Assembly: GCF_964204645.1 (NCBI RefSeq)
Contig: NC_134027.1
Coordinates: forward strand, 167,501 to 231,500
Reading direction: 5' to 3'
Length of the DNA: 64,000 nt
Source: Tubulanus polymorphus
Lineage: Eukaryota; Nemertea; Palaeonemertea; Tubulaniformes; Tubulanidae
Shown: positions 1 through 10,615 of the stretch, piece by piece
Layout: each line of letters starts with the position of its first letter
How positions within the stretch are numbered: position 1 is the first letter of the stretch
Notes under the pieces: generated by a model
The model's input: the letters and a program-made list of their open reading frames with translations, nothing else
Told to the model about the DNA's origin: nothing
Databases searched by the model: none
Made by a program: the position numbers and the translations under genes

Positions 1-321
1 ACATCATCCATTGAAGCGTCGATGCAAACCAGAAAATAAATACATAAAAACTGAAGAAAAAACATATTATACGTTTTGAGGAGTTGGTATAAATAGCCCG
101 GGGGCCCACAGGAGATGCAGAGCCCAGTGACGTAAAGATACCCTGGGCACAGTCTCAGCTCAACTGTGAACTCAAAGCCCTTGAGATACCAGGGCCCAGG
201 TTCCCAAAAAAATTAATGCTTTATTGATTTTAATTTTTTCATCAATTTGGAATAATGTAAGATGTATTTAAGAGTTGAAAACTAGACGAAACCAAACAGT
301 TCAATAGCAACAATTTGAACC

Positions 322-520
322 ATGAAATCTCGTAATTTATCTGTCGTTTCAGATGACATGTAACTGGTGCACTGTACTGCTCAGTATAGAGCGGTTAATC
401 GTCGTATCGCTTCCAATGAAATCTCGTAAATTTCCAAAGAAATTGATATCAGTTACGGGGATGGTGTTTATTTCACTGTTAAGGTTTTTGTGGGTTATTT
501 AATTTTCACTCAATCGTCCT
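322..520 (+). pseudogene. Broken copy of a peptide-type GPCR (TM3-TM4 part)
   Basis: From the ATG at 353 the frame reads MTCNWCTVLLSIERLIVV and continues for about 50 codons. It matches the intact receptor at 8463-9554 around TM3, the ERL motif and the start of TM4, with about 36 of 45 residues identical. An extra G near 482 shifts the frame and it stops at once. No TM1-2 or TM5-7 sequence is seen nearby. It is either a fragment of a tandem duplicate or a dead exon. The segment before 353 ends in a pyrimidine-rich CAG that could have been a splice acceptor, but the intact gene has coding sequence there. It shares strand with the intact copy, about 8.5 kb upstream. Confidence 0.8.
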
Positions 521-1068
521 ATGAAAGTCTGCCCGTGGATCCACCCCTGTCAGGTCTATTAGTCAAACGGTTTTTTTCCCCGGAGGGAAAAGTCTTTAAA
601 CTGATTAAAGAATTTCAGAATTATCAGTTTAAACGTCATTGAGACTGAGAGCTGCGCGAGCGTCAATACTTGTCAACTTGTGAAATCTTGTTACAACGAA
701 ATGATAAGCGTTCACTTCGTCTTGTTAAATAAAAATGTCACTTAAATCATTAATTCTCAAGAGTGAATCATACTTTGCCATCACCTTCCCTCGTACCAGT
801 CTCTGCAGCCCTCATCCCGCTGGCGCATAATCGATCCACTCCGTACTCAGCCTCCGGTATAATTTTTGTTTCTCCCAAAAGCCATTTTGATTTTAAACCC
901 GACAAGTTTGCAAATAATGTCATCGCATCTGAAACATGATGCATTTCTCTTCTGATCATCGTCAGGAGCTGCTGAATTTAATACCGAGCAATTCACAACA
1001 GTAAAATTGATTTGAGAATTAGATTGAATTTTCAGCGGCGAAACATGCAATGAAATTGACTGAAATGA
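521..1068. other. Non-coding stretch
   Basis: AT-rich sequence. Short ORFs on both strands have no recognisable domain and no splice context. Nothing further is supported. Confidence 0.5.
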
Positions 1069-1078
1069 TTACACAAAC

Positions 1079-1336
1079 TTATCTCTCTCCTCTCCCTCTC
1101 TCCCTTCTCCCTCCAACTCTCTCCCTCTCCCCTCTCCTCTCCCTCTCCTCTCTCCCTTCTCCCTCCAACTCTCTCTCCCTCTCCCAAACACTCTCTCCCT
1201 CCCTTTCCTCTTTCCCTCCAACTCTCTCACCAACCCTAGCCTCTCTCTCCTCTCCCTCCAACTCTCTCTCTCCCTCTCCCAAACACTCTCTCCCTCTCTC
1301 TCCTCTCCCTCCAACTCTCTCTCTCCCTCTCTCCTA
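1079..1336. repeat. CT-rich microsatellite block
   Basis: About 260 bp of imperfect CTCTCCCT/CCAACTCT repeats, polypyrimidine on the plus strand. It opens meaningless Ser/Leu/Pro ORFs on plus and Arg/Glu ORFs on minus. Confidence 0.9.
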
Positions 1337-2105
1337 ATAACCAGTTCGTCCTCATTGCTTCTTCATCACACAATTTAAAATCCACCTTTAATGGAAAAAC
1401 ACATTTATTCCTTTTTACAAAAACCACTTTGATGAATTATCAATATCGGTCTGTATCACAGAGAGACAGCTTTCTCCCTCTCACGGGGGGGGGGCGGGGG
1501 AGGGGGTGGTCGTATATAGCAGGTTTCAATCATCAATATTGATATATGACGGAGGGTGAGAGGGCGGCAGGGAGGAGAGAGAGAGGAATCTTTTGATGCG
1601 AGAAAAGAGATCTAATGTTCATCACACCTGTCTATTCATATCGATGTCATAAAACAACTAGTACAGAACAAATTCTACAAAACGTCTTCTATCTATCATT
1701 GATCTCTGAACCTGACGCCGCTGCCGCTGCTGCTGCTGCTGCTGTCGATGTTTTCTGTTTTTTTTCCCAATATGCACATTTTCTATTATCGATGTTCCGA
1801 CACTATAAATATGAGACGGAACGACACAGGTTTTTACACACGGATCACAATTAACAATCTGCCGCAGCTGCAGGATACCATAAAAAAAATCATTCAAACT
1901 TTCACAACCTTTTTCGAAGTTTCTTGTACCCGCAATTTTACAGTTTCCAGTAAAGTCTTGATTGTTAGAACATTGAAAACCATTGATGAGACAATCGGAG
2001 TCTGTGTTGTTGCGATAATACAATCTCTGCACTTAAACAAAGTCCGAAAATGTTTCCTTCAGTATTTTGTAATTTTGTATCTAATTGATGATAAAATATA
2101 TATAA
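1337..2105. other. Non-coding stretch with simple repeats
   Basis: A G-run lies at 1485-1510, a GA-rich patch at 1550-1590 and a short GCN repeat at 1717-1745. The longer ORFs here (1748-2275 plus, 1658-2032 minus) overlap each other and a relic repeat, and show no domain, so they are not called. Confidence 0.5.
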
Positions 2106-2240
2106 TATCATTCCTGAATATGACGATTAGGATATACGTCGAGACGTCGAATAAAAAGCCATTAGCTCGAGGAAACATTTCAGACTCTTTTACTCTTAAT
2201 GAGCTGGGATTTAATACAACACGGACTCAAAGTGTTTCAT
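2106..2240 (+). repeat. Relic of hammerhead-bearing repeat, unoccupied version of the 56.7-kb insertion site
   Basis: Positions 2110-2152 keep the skeleton of the ribozyme-like motif found at 6872-6918: stem I ATTC/GAAT, stem II GACG/CGTC, then GAGA in place of GAAA, then CGTC. Two core positions are decayed (CTGAATA, GAGA). The following 80 bp align with both flanks of the foldback element at 56717-56976 without the element. Confidence 0.65.
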
Positions 2241-2884
2241 ATATATTTCTGATTTCTAGATTTGACACTCGATGAATTTGACACGAATTTGTAGGTGATG
2301 AGAGGGGTTTATCAAGTTTTATAGATTTGATATGCTACTGATGTTACCCTTATACCGTGGATCAATGCTAATCCGACTCCACAATCCGGCACAAAAGCAA
2401 GATTAATTTTCCTTTTAGCATTCCATCTACGCGTAACGGGCAGCAAGATGGATGCGATTTGTAAGACGCATGCTTGAAAGGAATTAGTTTGAGAATGATA
2501 GATGACCGATGGACACAGATCCTTCTCTCCTTCTATATCTCAATTCGCGCCTCCCTTTTTTACGCATTATTCTAAATACCTTTTATAGGTAGTAAGAAGC
2601 TTTCATCGATTTACACGCGCGCGCGTCCTCGCGCGGTGACTGATTAGATAAAAACAACAGGAAAAACATGTACAAGTTCAGCATAGGGGCAATGTTTGGT
2701 AGAATCTGACTTCATTCCATTTAATATTTATATATGTGTTGTGAAATTGTTTGTGAAATATCAACTTATTCGAAGTTCTAATTTTCCACAGAACCTTTTT
2801 GATAAAAAATATACAAGTACATTATGAGGATATCTAGCAATGGAATCAGATATTGTTGAAATCAGACAATGAATATTGTTAGTG

Positions 2885-3100
2885 ATTATATTTGACCACA
2901 CCTGACTGGTCACCACAGCTCGCTGGCCACCATTGACCACACGTGACTTGTCGCCACACAGCACACTGGTCACCACTGACAAGAGAAACCTACACGCCTT
3001 CTACAACTACTGATCTATGGTCAAGTGGTTAGCATACTCCGATGGCAAGCTGGAGGTCTCGGGTTCGAGCCCTGCTATAGGTTAGGGTTACAGTTGACGG
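2885..3100 (+). mobile_element. tRNA-derived SINE copy A
   Basis: A Pol III A-box-like TGGTCAAGTGGTTAGC (3018-3033) and a B-box GGTTCGAGCCC (about 3062-3072) are spaced as in a tRNA. The CGATGGCAAGC between them mimics an anticodon arm. GGTTAGGGTTAC follows. Upstream (2893-2985) are degenerate CACACCTGACTGGTCACCA units, the same module expanded at 50.9-51.6 kb. No 3' amino-acceptor pairing is seen, so this is not a functional tRNA. Confidence 0.75.
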
Positions 3101-3249
3101 TTCGGCTTGGTAACAAATTTTGTGATCCTCTTGAGCTCACTTCGTGGACTAAGCTTTTGCTCGGGTTAAACGCAATTACATAATGAATTGGGTTCAAGTT
3201 AATACCATAGAAACCGTGGCCAGGTCTTTCCCTTTTTTATATAGTATTC

Positions 3250-3955
3250 GCTGGTTTTGTTCTGGTGGTATACCGATACTCGGGGGCAGACACTCGACTC
3301 ACCCGTGAGTCCCGGAGTCGTGAACGCTCGCTCCTGCTAGAATCACCTCCTCGCCGTAAAAAACAAAAAGGTTTCGATATAATTACACGTAATAATTGTC
3401 GGTATCGCTATAAAATTACCGGCTTTGATGTGAACAGCACTTCACACATATTCACACCGAGTTCAGATTGCACTCAATAATAACTCTCCCCCTCTCTCCC
3501 CCTCTCTCTCCCTCTCTCTACTCGCACCACCCCGAGCCCTGGCTGTAAAAATACCGACAAATTGAATTAGCAATTCCATGCATGGAGCGTATTATTAAAC
3601 ATTCGTCAGTTTCCTGTGTGGCTTAAAAGCATCATAAAGACTGACACGAAACGCCATCAGCCGTCGCCATCATCGCCAGTCCTGGAAATATGGATAAAGA
3701 GAGCATCACGCCATCAAACGCTAACATGAAAACGTAATGAAACATGTATCATATTAACGATAGTTGTGGCGTGGAATTCATAATAAATACCATCTAATTA
3801 TCTTAACGCGATAGAAGACTGACGTTACAGTACCGGAGCGCTCCACCGACTGCAGTAACGGTATCGGAGTGCTCCGGATTCTGACAGCGATCGCCAGTGG
3901 AAAATTGAGATTTTTTGGAGACTCAAACGATGATTCGCATGATATCTGACCTGCA
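3250..3955. other. Non-coding stretch
   Basis: A short CT-rich tract lies at 3483-3525. The rest is unique, with ORFs under 75 codons and no recognisable domain. Confidence 0.5.
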
Positions 3956-4080
3956 GCACCGGTACTACTTAGCATCAGCAGCAGTACCACTGGTACCATC
4001 AGCATCAGCAACATCAGCATTATCAGTAGCAGTTGCAGCATCATCAGTAGCAGTATTAGCACCAGCATCAGTGAAATCAT
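3956..4080. repeat. Imperfect CAG/CAT trinucleotide tract
   Basis: About 125 bp of interrupted CAGCAT/CAGTAG units, which explain the Leu/Met-rich minus-strand and Ala/Ser-rich plus-strand ORFs at this place. Confidence 0.8.
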
Positions 4081-4446
4081 TTTTGGATCTTGATTTAAAC
4101 AGTTAAACTCGATCGTGATTTTATTGGTGGTGTCAATCAGGAAACTGTTCATTTGATATCGAGGCGGGCGCCGTCCCAGCGCCGTCTGCGTGAATTCTAC
4201 TACTGCTTCCAAGGTCATTTATCATCGTTTCGATATCGTGTGTCAACGTGCGACAGCGGAAACAAAAACTGATCGACAGAGCTGCGCCTGCGCCATCTGA
4301 CAATATTCATATAAAGCGTTTATTATCAACAGCAGTTGTGAGTCACGGGTTAATTAGCGCACTGAGAGAGAGTCATGGGTTAATTAGTTAAGACGTCCAG
4401 AGGTCAAATCAATTCTCAGCGCAGATTATATCCACTACCTGCCTGT

Positions 4447-4540
4447 ATTAAAGAGCGTCACAGCGCGTCAGATTGGATGTCACACAAAGCGCGTCAGATT
4501 GGGCGTCACACAAAGCGCGTCAGATTGGACGTCAAGCGTC
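4447..4540. repeat. Short tandem repeat, unit about 29 bp, three copies
   Basis: Three GCGTCACACAAAGCGCGTCA-like units with small changes. Confidence 0.75.
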
Positions 4541-4581
4541 AGCGTTTTACTGAAGTTATAACTCAACGTTCCACTGCTATT

Positions 4582-4623
4582 TGACGTCCGATATGACGTA
4601 TTTAAACAATACGTATGACGTCA
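4582..4623. promoter_or_regulatory. Cluster of three CRE-like sites
   Basis: TGACGTCC (4582-4589), TGACGTAT (4594-4601) and a perfect TGACGTCA palindrome (4616-4623) lie within 42 bp. This is the CREB/ATF core. No gene start is visible close by, so function is unproven. Confidence 0.35.
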
Positions 4624-4629
4624 GTGTAA

Positions 4630-5325
4630 TTGTCTCAAAACCACCAGTTCTTACAAAACACGATTATATATTTCTTTCAATTTTCTTGAAAAATTATTTC
4701 ACTTTTGGAATATGAAATTAACGATAATAATTAATTTTTCATAATTAATCAAATTCTAAGTCGATTTTCGGCATAAAGAAAATCATATTCGATCCTGAAT
4801 AAAAAAGATTAGAACCAAAAATTTCATTAGCTTTCAAACTTCCACCAACCCTAAAACCGGACACGGACCATCATAGTTATGGGCATCATTATTCAAACAT
4901 TTCTTTCCAGGTTTTCATTCTCTCAAAAATTTCCCGTTATGTTATTCATAATTTAAAGGGGCTGCAATGATACAGCGATGATACAGTGAGAGCTAAGAAT
5001 CTTGATATTATCAAGTGTGATATTGATATTATGAGTGAAGTGTTTTGAGTTTTACTCCTTCGGGTAAAATGACAATAATAATTCCATTAATCAACTTATT
5101 GCTTGCACAGATCATTGCCTCTCTCTCTCCGTGCTCTCTCCTCTCTCTCTCTCCGTGCTCTCTCTCTCTCTCTCTCTTTCTCACCCTCACCAGTCGGGTT
5201 ATGATTGGCACGTCAGTTATTATAAAATCAACCAATAGCATCAGAGAGAAATATGAAACTGATAACTCAGCAGGAAGTGCGATCATTCATTCGTGGAGTA
5301 TAAACTAGAAAAACAGCTTTACTCT
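4630..5325. other. Non-coding stretch with CT microsatellite
   Basis: AT-rich sequence with a CTCTCTCTCCGTGCT microsatellite at 5120-5185. No supported gene. Confidence 0.5.
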
Positions 5326-5470
5326 CCACAGTCTAGCCAGTTCCACAGTCGTGCCAGTTCCACAGTCTAGCCAGTTCCACAGTCTAGCGTGGATCCAGTT
5401 CCACAGTTGTGGATCCAGTTCCACAGTCAATCCAGTTCCACAGTCTAGCGTGGATACAGTTCCACAGTTA
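5326..5470. repeat. Irregular array of CCAGTTCCACAGT motifs
   Basis: About nine spaced copies of CAGTTCCACAGT, several as GGATCCAGTTCCACAGT. The same word forms the end of the palindromic element described at 63586-63697. Confidence 0.85.
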
Positions 5471-5548
5471 TGTGGGTTTGACTTGAATTTTTTTTTGAAA
5501 TACAATTGTGCCTTTGTTATTTGATACCTATATTATATTTTTTAACTT

Positions 5549-5778
5549 GACTCTGGATCCAGTTCCACATTTGTTGAGGTTTACTCTGGATCCAGTTCCA
5601 CATTTGTCGAGGTTTACTCTGGATCCAGTTCCACATTTGTCGAGGTTTACTCTGGATCCAGTTCCACATTTGTCGAGGTTTACTCTGGATCCAGTTCCAC
5701 ATTTGTCGAGGTTTACTCTGGATCCAGTTCCACATTTGTCGAGGTTTACTCTGGATCCAGTTCCACATTTGCGTGGGT
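5549..5778. repeat. 33-bp minisatellite, seven copies
   Basis: Seven nearly identical 33-bp units, each containing GGATCCAGTTCCACATTTGT and GAGGTTTA. The unit is a multiple of three, so open frames of 11-residue repeats appear on both strands. They are by-products, not genes. Confidence 0.95.
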
Positions 5779-5789
5779 TTAATCTATTT

Positions 5790-6535
5790 GAGAATTAGAA
5801 TAAACTTGCGATGTTAAGAACTTGTGCTGATCAATGAGAACAAGAGACATTTTTCTGTAATCGTGATCACCATAAAAATCCCGACCATTTTGCGGACCCT
5901 CGAAATCAGCATAATAAAGGCATAATTTGATTGCGTTTGTGACGAAGACAGTAGCTAGCAATCAGTAAGAACTAATTCACAATCTCTCTCTCCCTCTCTC
6001 TCTTCTCTCACTCTTCTCTCTTCTCTCTCTCGAGACTGGGGGAGATCGTTCTATGACATACAATTACCGCACAAATTCTTCTGTGACATGACTTTCATTT
6101 GTGAGTTGATATATGAATACTTTGTATGTCGTCGCACATCAGACTTTCAACTCACCGAGATCAACTCTCAACATTAACCAGTCAATACAGGACTGCAATC
6201 CCACAGATATTCGTCACACCTGAAAAGTGTATCCCCGACCCGGGCCCGGGCCCAAATTTTAGCACTGGTCAAATTGTAGAGTGGTGAATGCAAACTATTC
6301 CCGGAAGTATCTCGCTTACCGCAGCACTGTTTTGATATCTCCTAAATTAGGTACGGATCAAATATATCAAATATCACCCGGAATACTGTCTATATATGCT
6401 ACATGTTACTCCGCGTCACAAACTGCCATATATATCAAATCGCTATTTCACCATTTCACCGCTATTTTCTTAACTAACAGAAAGTTTAAATCATCGTATG
6501 CGAAAGTTCCAATGAAAATATCAATAAGGATGAAT
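5790..6535. other. Non-coding stretch
   Basis: A CT-rich microsatellite lies at 5983-6030. The rest is AT-rich with no recognised coding sequence. Confidence 0.5.
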
Positions 6536-6989
6536 AATCAATAATTTTCACGATTGGTAGAACACTATATCCGTGTTGACGCGATGAGGAGAGAATCCCA
6601 CAATGATAATAAAAAAAGTCCGAAAATGAAACTTCGAGATAGCAGTTTATTTCAACGTTTCGACTATATCCTAAATGACTTTAAGTTTCATTTATATTTA
6701 TACTCACTATTTTTGTTTATAATTACCCCTTAGTTTGCTTCCCTTTAATCTATTTTAGCGTGTAACTGTTTCTACGTTAATTTTCCTTTAGTTTGTATCA
6801 TCTCTGATTACTTGAATTAGTCTCTTTGTCTCTGGATTGTATATATATCTCATAATTTCTGTAGTATCTCATTATTCCTGAAGATGACTATTAGGATATA
6901 GTCGAAACGTTGAAATAAACTACTATCTCGAAGTTTCATTTTCGGACTTTTTATTATCATTGTGGGATTCTCTCCTAATCAATAATTTT
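6536..6989. mobile_element. Foldback retroelement copy 1 with 13-bp direct repeats
   Basis: A 428-bp element (6549-6976) lies between perfect 13-bp direct repeats AATCAATAATTTT at 6536-6548 and 6977-6989. The arms (about 6584-6673 and 6892-6976) are near-perfect inverted repeats and share AGGAGAGAATCCCACAATGA at the outer side. The left end carries about 35 bp more (GATTGGTAGAACAC to GTTGACGCGATG) that the right end lacks, so the ends are not equivalent. About 200 bp of unrelated AT-rich DNA separates the arms. The right arm includes the hammerhead-like motif. No ORF is present, so it is non-autonomous. Confidence 0.85.
6872..6918 (+). ncRNA. Minimal type I hammerhead ribozyme-like motif
   Basis: In order: stem I TTATTC; core CTGAAGA (consensus CUGANGA); one extra T; stem II GACTAT, loop TAGGAT, ATAGTC; core GAAA; CGTT with the predicted cut after it; and stem I' GAAATAA, which pairs with TTATTC if one A bulges. 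Stem III would be ACGT, self-complementary, as in Penelope-type hammerheads said to act as dimers. The extra T before stem II departs from consensus, so activity is uncertain. Confidence 0.6.
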
Positions 6990-7093
6990 GTTAAGATTCA
7001 TATCAGATGCAAACAAAAAATATACAATATTATATTAAAACGCACACAGCATTCAGGTAAGATTGGGTGGCGTGTTTTTGTGTGGTGTAGTTG

Positions 7094-7205
7094 ACGCACA
7101 CAGCGCGCACACAGCGCGCACACAGCGCGCACACAGCGCGCACACAGCGCGCACACAGCGCGCACACAGCGCGCACACAGCGCGCACACAGCGCGCACAC
7201 AGCAC
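7094..7205. repeat. 11-bp GCGC/ACAC minisatellite
   Basis: About ten perfect copies of CGCGCACACAG. It is alternating purine-pyrimidine and can adopt Z-DNA. The Cys/Ala/Arg ORFs across it are artefacts. Confidence 0.95.
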
Positions 7206-7289
7206 GCGTGGGGGTGATGATCATTTTATCATTCTCTACAAACAGATAAATTTGTCATCGACTGCGGAAACTATAAAATGCCAACTCAG

Positions 7290-8420
7290 AAAGAGAGAGA
7301 GGGAGAGAGAGAGAAAGAAAGAAAGAAAGAGACTCTTCTTATTCATAGCTACATTCAACGCAATTAGTAGCGTTCAAACAAAGCGGTAGATTGGTAAATG
7401 TGTTACACACTTGCCACAGGCTCTTTCTATCTGCGTGTGTTTGCAATATCAGATCACGTGTTCAACTAACCATGAACTGTTCAATATTCTCTCAATATGT
7501 CAACTTATTTTCACTAAATACCAACTCGATATCTATCAGCATCCTTCATTTCATCATTTACATCATCTGAATTTCATCCTTGACTTTATCCTTTACATCA
7601 TATGAATTTAACCGGCCTCATACAAGGGTAAAAACATGTACTGTTATTATATGCTGAAGAATGGCAGCAGTCACTTGGGTGCCCACAATATTCAATCAAT
7701 GATTCTATATCGTCAAGCTTCTGATTCTGGGTCTTCAAAATAAAAATCCACTGATTTTTATTTCGATAAAATGATTTCCTGTGATGTGACGAATATTGGT
7801 CGTGACACCCTTGTATTATTGTAATATCACTTTATGTGACCCTGGTCTCTGGTAGATCGTGCTCAATACGAACCGGAATAATCCTTACACAGACCACTCA
7901 TGCGCAATCTATAGATTGACCAAATAGGTCAGTTTTTGATTGTTCTGGTACAAACCAGTTTGTGGCCTGTACGACAAAAGGTCTCCATGTTATTGAGATG
8001 ACGGCTGTGTGGGGCTCAGTTCTGTACGCGAGAATTTCACAATGAAACAGCGACAGCGATTAGAATATAGTTTTATTCATATAACCATCATATATTTTAC
8101 AACCACGAGAAATAACGCCAAAAAAACAACCGGAAAATTTGATCGCTGCTTTTTGTGACGTAGAAACTTTTAGAGAACCTCAAATCAACGACAGAAGTCT
8201 CATTTGGAAAACATGAAATTCTATGGCTAAATAAATTCATTGAAAACCTCTCCTTTATATAAATATGAATATAGTTGAATTTATGCACACGTTCCGCAAC
8301 TTCTTTCATCAGTAGTGAATGGAAGCAGTTTATATTAACACGAAGAGAATATTTCTAGATTTAATTTACGTCTCATTCGCTGAAAGTTTTACTGATGAAT
8401 TCATTCAAATTTAATACAAC
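7290..8420. other. Non-coding stretch upstream of the GPCR
   Basis: GA-rich microsatellite at 7290-7330 and AT-rich unique DNA after it. The promoter of the GPCR at 8463 presumably lies in the last part, but no clear core elements were found. Confidence 0.4.
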
Positions 8421-8462
8421 AGAAAAATCGAATAGTTGAACTGTTTCTACAGAGATTGTGAG

Positions 8463-9554
8463 ATGTTTGATTACAACATTACCAGTACAAGTGTTACATT
8501 GACGACACCTCGACTCAACCGGTGTCAGAGATTTCAAACTCGTCCTATTATTTGGAGCAATAAATTCACCGTATTCACCTATCTAGGCTGGTATCTACCG
8601 GGGTCAGTACTGGGTTTAATATTCAACGCATTCACGTTGTTAGTTCTAAAACGATTCAAATCTGATGTTTATTTTCTCATCAAAATTCTCGCTTTAAACG
8701 ATCTTTTGTTTATGATCGCTACATTCATTCTGTATCCGCTGAGAACTGCGTACATTTACGCCGTTTTGGGGGATATTTTGTTTCGCAAGAACGATTGGAA
8801 TTATGGTTGGATTTTTATCACATTCGCCAAGCCGTTTTTCTACATATTTCAGATGACGCGTAACTGGTGCACTGTACTGCTCAGTCTAGAGCGGTTAATC
8901 GTCGTATTGTTTCCTATAAAATCTCGTAAATTTCCCAAGAAGTTGATATCAGTTTGGGCGATGGCGTTTATTTCACTGTTAAGTTTTTGTGGTCATTTTA
9001 TTCAATTTATACCCAGTATTCGTTTGCAATTCATGAACTGTCCCTCGCACTGGCCGTATATCATAATACGTGCTAGAAAATATGCTTTTATTTCGCTTCA
9101 TAAATGGCTGAGCAAATGGCGAGTGGAGATATCACAGAAATCTCTATTTCTGTATCTCACTGCTATTCTTCCGATTTGTATTTTGATTTTCATCAATATA
9201 ATTCTTATTTCGGTGACATTTTACCGTCGGGTTACTCGACGTTCACAGCTCGGTGTAACTGATGAATCGTCTAGAAGGGAAATGAGGGTTTTGAGGATGG
9301 TTTTATCAGTAGTTTTATTGTTTATTATTTGTGAAGGGTTTGGTTTTATCGACCGTATTTCAGGCCACGCATTACTTATCCCCAAAATTCCAGGTATGAG
9401 ACAAATAGCGTTAGGGTTTTCTATCATCGATTCATCAGTAAATTTTATCGTGTATTGCGTGACAAATGATAAATTCAGAAAAGTAGCAATTCATATTTTA
9501 AAATCATCGCTTCATAAACGACATGAGCCTCGAATGGATAAAATGCACCAATAA
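8463..9554 (+). CDS. Rhodopsin-type (class A) neuropeptide-like GPCR
   Basis: Single-exon receptor of 363 residues from the ATG at 8463. The open frame runs back to a TTG at 8436 just after an in-frame TAG, so 8463 is the first usable ATG; a TTTCTACAG before 8451 could instead mark a 5' splice acceptor. Seven hydrophobic segments are visible: TM1 near GWYLPGSVLGLIFNAF, TM2 with LALND, TM3 ending ...LLSLERLIVVLFP (ERL in place of DRY), TM4 AMAFISLLSF, TM5 LTAILPICILIFINIIL, TM6 VLSVVLLFIICEGFGF, and TM7 with NFIVY in place of NPxxY. NIT and the N-terminal Cys residues are extracellular. NFIVY with an ER[LF] box is usual in invertebrate FMRFamide/myosuppressin-like receptors, so a peptide ligand is inferred; the ligand is unknown. 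AATAAA (9550-9555) overlaps the stop codon. Confidence 0.88.
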   Translation: MFDYNITSTSVTLTTPRLNRCQRFQTRPIIWSNKFTVFTYLGWYLPGSVLGLIFNAFTLLVLKRFKSDVYFLIKILALNDLLFMIATFILYPLRTAYIYAVLGDILFRKNDWNYGWIFITFAKPFFYIFQMTRNWCTVLLSLERLIVVLFPIKSRKFPKKLISVWAMAFISLLSFCGHFIQFIPSIRLQFMNCPSHWPYIIIRARKYAFISLHKWLSKWRVEISQKSLFLYLTAILPICILIFINIILISVTFYRRVTRRSQLGVTDESSRREMRVLRMVLSVVLLFIICEGFGFIDRISGHALLIPKIPGMRQIALGFSIIDSSVNFIVYCVTNDKFRKVAIHILKSSLHKRHEPRMDKMHQ

Positions 9555-9609
9555 AGCTCGTACCACAATTATACCGCCGGTCGCCGTATACACCTGGCTG
9601 ACACCCAGC

Positions 9610-9614
9610 TGGCC

Positions 9615-9660
<46 letters not shown>
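9610..9660. repeat. GGCT tetranucleotide microsatellite
   Basis: About twelve GGCT units, 60 bp after the GPCR stop codon. Confidence 0.95.
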
Positions 9661-10615
9661 CCGGGTAGTGGAACATTGTGTGGAACTATGTCACGTGAAT
9701 GATTGAAAGAAGTTTCTGTTATCATTTCCATCAAAACATGGTGAGATTATCCATCCACCTCTCACCCTCCGGCGGGGGGTTCACGGGGTGAATTATCATC
9801 CAGGTAATCACCGGTTAATGCTAAAATACGGATTGTACGCCTTGATTGCGGATATGACTAAAATCAGGATGACTAAGATTATATGCGCGACGAGAAGAGG
9901 TCGGTCTATCAGCTCCAGACGGCAGACCCGGGACAAGTGCCGGATAGATTTGAATCCCGGGTAAGAGAGGTTCACGGATAATCCTTTACATCTGTTGTCC
10001 GGTGGTTATGATCCCACAGTGTGTACAGTATTATCACAGATAAGATAGTTTGTCAGTGTAGTGTCGCGCGATCCAGTCGAGAGTCGGCCGCTGACGGTAT
10101 GATGATGATTTAGATGATGTCATAATTCCCCTAGTTACAAGCACGCGGTAGAAGAATCCTCGAACACGATTCGAAATCAATATCTAATAATATCAGTTTG
10201 TGAGGATCTTATTTCAATCGTGAAACAGTGAACAGATACTGAGACTAGAACTGATCCTTCTGACGGATTACATGAATTTACCATTTACAGCCCCAGATGA
10301 TAGAGTCGGAGGAGAAGCGGGGGAAGCGGATAGTGATTTGATATTGAACTCCACTTCTTTCCGTCTGAAATACGTGGAAAAAATCCACAATCCTTACTAA
10401 TACCGGATCCGCGGCGGCGCGAGTTTAATTTGTTTCTGGATCCAGTTCCACAGTTGTTTTTGAGACTCAGTTGCATCCAGAGTTCTTGGAAGCCCTATAG
10501 AATTCTCATATTTTACAGGCAATTTAAGAATCGTAAATGTTTCTACTGTAAGTTATATCATTGATATCACAATCTTTGACTCGTGGTAAATTCTCAATTT
10601 CAACTAAGACATTAT
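9661..10615. other. Non-coding stretch
   Basis: No supported gene. It contains a B-box-like GATTTGAATCCC at about 9948 (SINE-tail type) and one GGATCCAGTTCCACAGTT word at 10437-10454. Confidence 0.45.

Noticed and set aside
1748-2275. 175-codon plus-strand ORF
   Set aside because: It overlaps an opposite-strand ORF of similar size and runs into the hammerhead-type relic. No domain, no splice sites, AT-rich random composition.
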